Positions 13,765 through 16,489 of a stretch of DNA of 16,489 nt are shown here, piece by piece. Location of the stretch: assembly GCA_903905325.1 (NCBI GenBank), contig CAIVGA010000013.1, positions 1 to 16,489 of the forward strand, written 5' to 3'. A program made the position numbers and the translations under genes. This DNA comes from an uncultured bacterium. GTDB lineage: Bacteria; Patescibacteriota; Minisyncoccia; Phycocordibacterales; PALSA-1337. Position 1 is the stretch's first letter. Each line of letters begins with the position of its first letter. The notes beneath the pieces are model-generated. The model searched no databases and was not told where the DNA came from. It saw only the letters and a program-made list of their open reading frames with translations.

Positions 13765-14325
13765 ATGAACAACGCACTAGATTTAAATGCCATTGCCACA
13801 AATATTTTTAACTTTTTTCCAACTATTGGCACATGGACAACAAATATCCTTCAATTTCTTATTGGTTTATCATTTCCTTTGGCCCTTTTCTTTTTTATTG
13901 GAATAATTTATTGCGTTGAGCGATTAAAAGAAATACGCATAAAAGAAGCACAGCTCCATGACCTCAAAGTTGAGGAAGCCTATGATGTGGTTGACAAGGC
14001 TGATCCAAATTCTGCGCGAAGATGGGAAAATGTTGAACGTTTGATAGAATCTCCCAACCAGAATGATTGGAAGCAGGCAATTATAGAGGCTGATGTTATG
14101 TTGGATAATCTTTTAAATAAAATGGAGTATCGTGGCGATAGTGTTGGTGAAAAGCTCAAACATGTAGAGAAGGGAGACTTCAAGTCTCTAGATGAGGCTT
14201 GGGAAGCGCACAAGGTTCGTAATCAGATTGCTCATGATGGTTTGGCTGCTGCATTAAGCCAATACGAAGCAAAGAGAGTCATTAATATGTACAAGAAAGT
14301 CTTCGAGGAATTCTATTTTATCTAA
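13765..14325 (+). CDS. Membrane-anchored protein with HEPN-like RNxxAH motif
   Basis: A 186-residue protein of unknown function. It has an N-terminal hydrophobic segment, about residues 28-53, then a positively charged and helical cytoplasmic part. The end carries AWEAHKVRNQIAHDG, with Arg152, Asn153 and His157 forming the Rx4H pattern of HEPN domains. Ahead of it, helix DWKQAIIEADVMLDNLLNKM and, after it, SQYEAKRVINMYKKVFEEF fit the four-helix HEPN layout. Many HEPN domains are metal-independent RNases, others only bind nucleotides or proteins, so RNase activity here is a possibility, not a claim. No antitoxin-like (MNT) partner is adjacent. Resembles a conserved hypothetical seen in this kind of genome, from memory and without a search. 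Its 3' end overlaps the convergent HAD gene by 8 bp. Confidence 0.8.
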   Translation: MNNALDLNAIATNIFNFFPTIGTWTTNILQFLIGLSFPLALFFFIGIIYCVERLKEIRIKEAQLHDLKVEEAYDVVDKADPNSARRWENVERLIESPNQNDWKQAIIEADVMLDNLLNKMEYRGDSVGEKLKHVEKGDFKSLDEAWEAHKVRNQIAHDGLAAALSQYEAKRVINMYKKVFEEFYFI

Positions 14326-15076
14326 GCATCTTTTGAATGACTTGAGCAGTTTCTTCGGGACCACTTACTTGAATGCAATCTACGCCTGTCGATTTTGCCG
14401 GATAGTCATTTCCTCCAGGGAATATTGTGTCACCAATAAAAACTATTTTTTCGGTTGGTATTTTTAGAAATTCCTCTAATTTTCTGATTCCATAAGCTTT
14501 GTTTACACCTTTCATGGTTATATCGATAGAAGTAGAACCTCCGATTCGTACGTCGAAGCGCGGTAATTTTTCTTGAAGAAAACCAGTAATTTGCTGACGC
14601 TTTTCTCGTGTTGGATCCCAAGCTTCCTTGAGTTTCAGTGGGGCATTTTGGCCTAGAGCCGAAAAGGTTATTTGCGAACCGCGGTCTTCGATAATTTCTC
14701 CAAAGGATTGTTTTCCATTTGTTTGACTAGGAAACTCATATTTTGCTGCTGATAGCGCCAACTTGAGTTTTTCCATGATTAGGGCTTTGTCGCTAGGGGA
14801 CAAATTTTCGGCATATTTTTCTTGCCAAGAACCTTGCCAGACATATAACCTTGTTCCTGAGGTGGGTAATAAAAATAAATTAGCAAAATTCTGTGTTCCA
14901 GCTGGAAATTTATTTAATATCTGAGTTTCAAATAATTCATATCCACCACCAGATATTATCGCCACCTTTTTCTTTGCGAGAAGTCTTACCAATAGATCAG
15001 TCATAACACTGTCTACGTTAGATTTGCTCGGTGTAAGTGTTCCGTCCTTATCGAAAATTATAAGTTCTTTTTCCAT
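14318..15076 (-). CDS. HAD-IIB phosphatase / phosphomannomutase-like enzyme
   Basis: A 252-residue HAD protein, the length of eukaryotic-type phosphomannomutase. Motif I is FDKDGTLTP with nucleophile Asp9 and Asp11. Motif II is ISGGGYELFE. Lys of motif III is probably in MKGVNKAYGI. Motif IV is FIGDTIFPGGNDY, which closely matches the GDxTxxGGNDYE of phosphomannomutase. In the C2 cap, EIIEDRGSQITFSALGQNAP parallels EFRNGMLNVSPIGR of the human enzymes. The first Arg is kept, but the phosphate-binding Arg of IGR is Gln here, so it may be a sugar phosphatase instead of a mutase. The ATG at 15076 lies 39 nt downstream of the GH130 gene and is probably co-transcribed with it. No Shine-Dalgarno sequence is seen. 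The 3' end overlaps the convergent gene by 8 bp, with no terminator between. Confidence 0.85.
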   Translation of the reverse strand: MEKELIIFDKDGTLTPSKSNVDSVMTDLLVRLLAKKKVAIISGGGYELFETQILNKFPAGTQNFANLFLLPTSGTRLYVWQGSWQEKYAENLSPSDKALIMEKLKLALSAAKYEFPSQTNGKQSFGEIIEDRGSQITFSALGQNAPLKLKEAWDPTREKRQQITGFLQEKLPRFDVRIGGSTSIDITMKGVNKAYGIRKLEEFLKIPTEKIVFIGDTIFPGGNDYPAKSTGVDCIQVSGPEETAQVIQKMLR

Positions 15077-15115
15077 TTTGAGATTTTTTTGAAGTAAAAT
15101 TTTGGTAAATGAGTT

Positions 15116-16489
15116 CTATGTTCGCAGTTTATCTAGTAGGTCATCCAATTTTATCGTAGCTACACCAATTACACTATCTCCACCACCATAATAAATGTAA
15201 ACAATATTGTTGCGCACTATGAGACTGCATGGAAATACCACGTTTGGCACTAGACCATTTTTTTCATAGGGTTCTTCTGGTTCAAAAACCGGAGCAGCTG
15301 TACGAGCTTTGACCATTGTTGGGTTATTGATATCGAGAAGGACCGCGCCAACACGATATTTTCTGCTTATGGAAACGCCGTGGTATAAGAGAAGCCATCC
15401 GTGCTTGGTTTTCACTGGTGGTCCAGCGATACCAACTTTTTCACCATCCCACATACCTGGTCGAGGATTCAATATTTCTATGCATTTGTTAATTGATTCT
15501 TTTGAAAAATCCAACGAAGATACATAGTCTGCACAAATACTGTCGTTAACTCTGTGGATGACCATATATTTCCCATCGACCGCCTCTGGTAATATAGTTG
15601 CGTCTTTATTGGGAATATTTGGTGGTGTTATAACATTTGGTTCTGACCATGCACTCCAGCGTTTATCTAGAAAATCATGAATGGTGATATAGCTGACAGC
15701 CACTCTCGGTGTTACTCCATCATAAGCTGTGTAAGTCATATAAAGTTTGTCGCCGATAATAACGATTCGTGGATCTTCGCAACCGTAGTTCGAATTGGTA
15801 CCAGGTCTGTATTCAAATCCTGCACGCGGTAAATATATTGGTTTATCTAGTCTTTCTTCTATAGTAAAACCATCACTACTACTGGCGTAACCAAGCATTG
15901 ATACATTTGTTGCCGAAGCACCTCTGTAAATAATATAAGTCTTGTTGCTCAGATCTACTGCGGCCGGATTAAGTGTTCCACCAGCTTCCCAAAGGTATCC
16001 TGGTCTAGGCGAAATAATAGGGTTTCCAACAAAACGTTTGAACTGTTTAGCTTTTGATTCTTTTGAATCGACGAGAGTGTCGAGAAGGTTGTCTAGATAT
16101 ATTGAAGCTATGGCGCAGTGTGTGTCAGCTGCGCCATAATAAATTTCTAACTTATTTTTCTTTATCAAAGCACCAGAAGGGAAGATGACATTAGGAACAT
16201 GGCCGGTCTTTTCATAATAAGTATCAGGTACCATGAAAGGACCTTTTGTGCGTCCAATGATGCGTCTAGGATTATTGAGGTCTAACAAAACTATTTCTAT
16301 ACCAAATACCGTTCTTGATTCCGCATAACCTTGGATGTGCGAGTAGACAACTAACCAGCCTTTGTCGGTTTTGAGCGGTGGAGCACCTAGTTCTACTTGA
16401 TCGCTATCTCTTCTGCGCAGATTGATTTTGTGATTATCGAGATCTTTTTTCCACTCATTCCAATGCTTCTCAGACCAAATATCTTGAGG
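15116..16489 (-). CDS. Tandem GH130-type glycoside phosphorylase/hydrolase (5' end missing)
   Basis: Five-bladed β-propeller protein of family GH130, which acts on β-mannosides by phosphorolysis or hydrolysis. The frame is open to the right edge, so 457 residues are visible and the start lies outside the window. The TTG at 16288 is an internal Leu codon. The visible C-terminal module (about residues 150-457) has NPIISPRPGYLWEAGGTLNP, CEDPRI (catalytic-Asp region), YTAYDGVTPRVAVSY, KDATILPEAVDGKYMVIHR, GPPVKTKHGWLLLYHG and VPNVVFPCS, in the family's order. Upstream of it, residues 35-140 repeat the same C-terminal half (GAPPLKTDKGWLVVYSH, LLDLNNP, VPNVIFPSGA, LEIYYGAAD), so a second GH130 unit precedes it. 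Substrate and activity are unknown. The HAD enzyme gene lies 39 nt downstream. Confidence 0.88.
   Translation of the reverse strand, partial: PQDIWSEKHWNEWKKDLDNHKINLRRRDSDQVELGAPPLKTDKGWLVVYSHIQGYAESRTVFGIEIVLLDLNNPRRIIGRTKGPFMVPDTYYEKTGHVPNVIFPSGALIKKNKLEIYYGAADTHCAIASIYLDNLLDTLVDSKESKAKQFKRFVGNPIISPRPGYLWEAGGTLNPAAVDLSNKTYIIYRGASATNVSMLGYASSSDGFTIEERLDKPIYLPRAGFEYRPGTNSNYGCEDPRIVIIGDKLYMTYTAYDGVTPRVAVSYITIHDFLDKRWSAWSEPNVITPPNIPNKDATILPEAVDGKYMVIHRVNDSICADYVSSLDFSKESINKCIEILNPRPGMWDGEKVGIAGPPVKTKHGWLLLYHGVSISRKYRVGAVLLDINNPTMVKARTAAPVFEPEEPYEKNGLVPNVVFPCSLIVRNNIVYIYYGGGDSVIGVATIKLDDLLDKLRT

Noticed and set aside
16286..16288. TTG as the start of the GH130 gene
   Set aside because: The frame stays open to the edge of the window and the upstream residues form a continuous GH130 repeat.

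Overview
The window is AT-rich bacterial DNA that uses the standard code (TGA is a stop in gatC and in the last pilin gene). Several traits suggest a Candidate Phyla Radiation (Patescibacteria, probably Parcubacteria-like) genome: a PilT/PilC/multi-pilin/PilD cluster with no secretin or PilMNO gene in view, pilins of the ILVSLNGAR type, almost no Shine-Dalgarno motifs before start codons, extended -10 promoters set very close to ATGs, and tightly packed genes. The taxonomic placement is inference from protein style, not from a marker gene.

Region 1 (2-7308, + strand) is a type IV pilus locus. In order it holds the 3' part of pilT (retraction-type ATPase), pilC (membrane platform), two closely related pilins (2103 and 2849), a third GspG-like pilin (3461), pilD (prepilin peptidase, 3980), then a minor-pilin set resembling GspH/FimT, GspJ/PilW, GspI/PilV and GspK/PilX (4785, 5437, 6086, 6664). 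The second pilin sits alone between a good promoter and a strong intrinsic terminator and is the best candidate for the major pilin. PilC and PilT would drive assembly and retraction, PilD would cleave all seven prepilins, and the H/J/I/K-like set would form the tip or priming complex.

Region 2 (7321-13715, + strand) carries housekeeping genes: ligA (NAD-dependent DNA ligase with a degraded zinc finger), a CtpE-like P-type cation ATPase, and gatC-gatA of the tRNA-dependent amidotransferase. No gatB is in the window. LigA, the ATPase and GatA each carry a short S/N/G/D/K-rich hydrophilic insert, which is unusual for three neighbouring genes.

Region 3 (13765-16489) has a + strand gene for a small membrane-anchored protein with a HEPN-like RNxxAH motif. 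It overlaps tail-to-tail by 8 bp with a - strand pair: a HAD-IIB phosphatase/phosphomannomutase-like enzyme, preceded by a gene for a tandem GH130 (mannoside phosphorylase/mannosidase fold) protein that runs off the right edge. The pair suggests phosphorolysis of a mannoside followed by handling of mannose phosphate, but this is inference.

No tRNA, rRNA, CRISPR array, insertion sequence or phage gene was seen. No gene-free stretch longer than about 115 bp exists.
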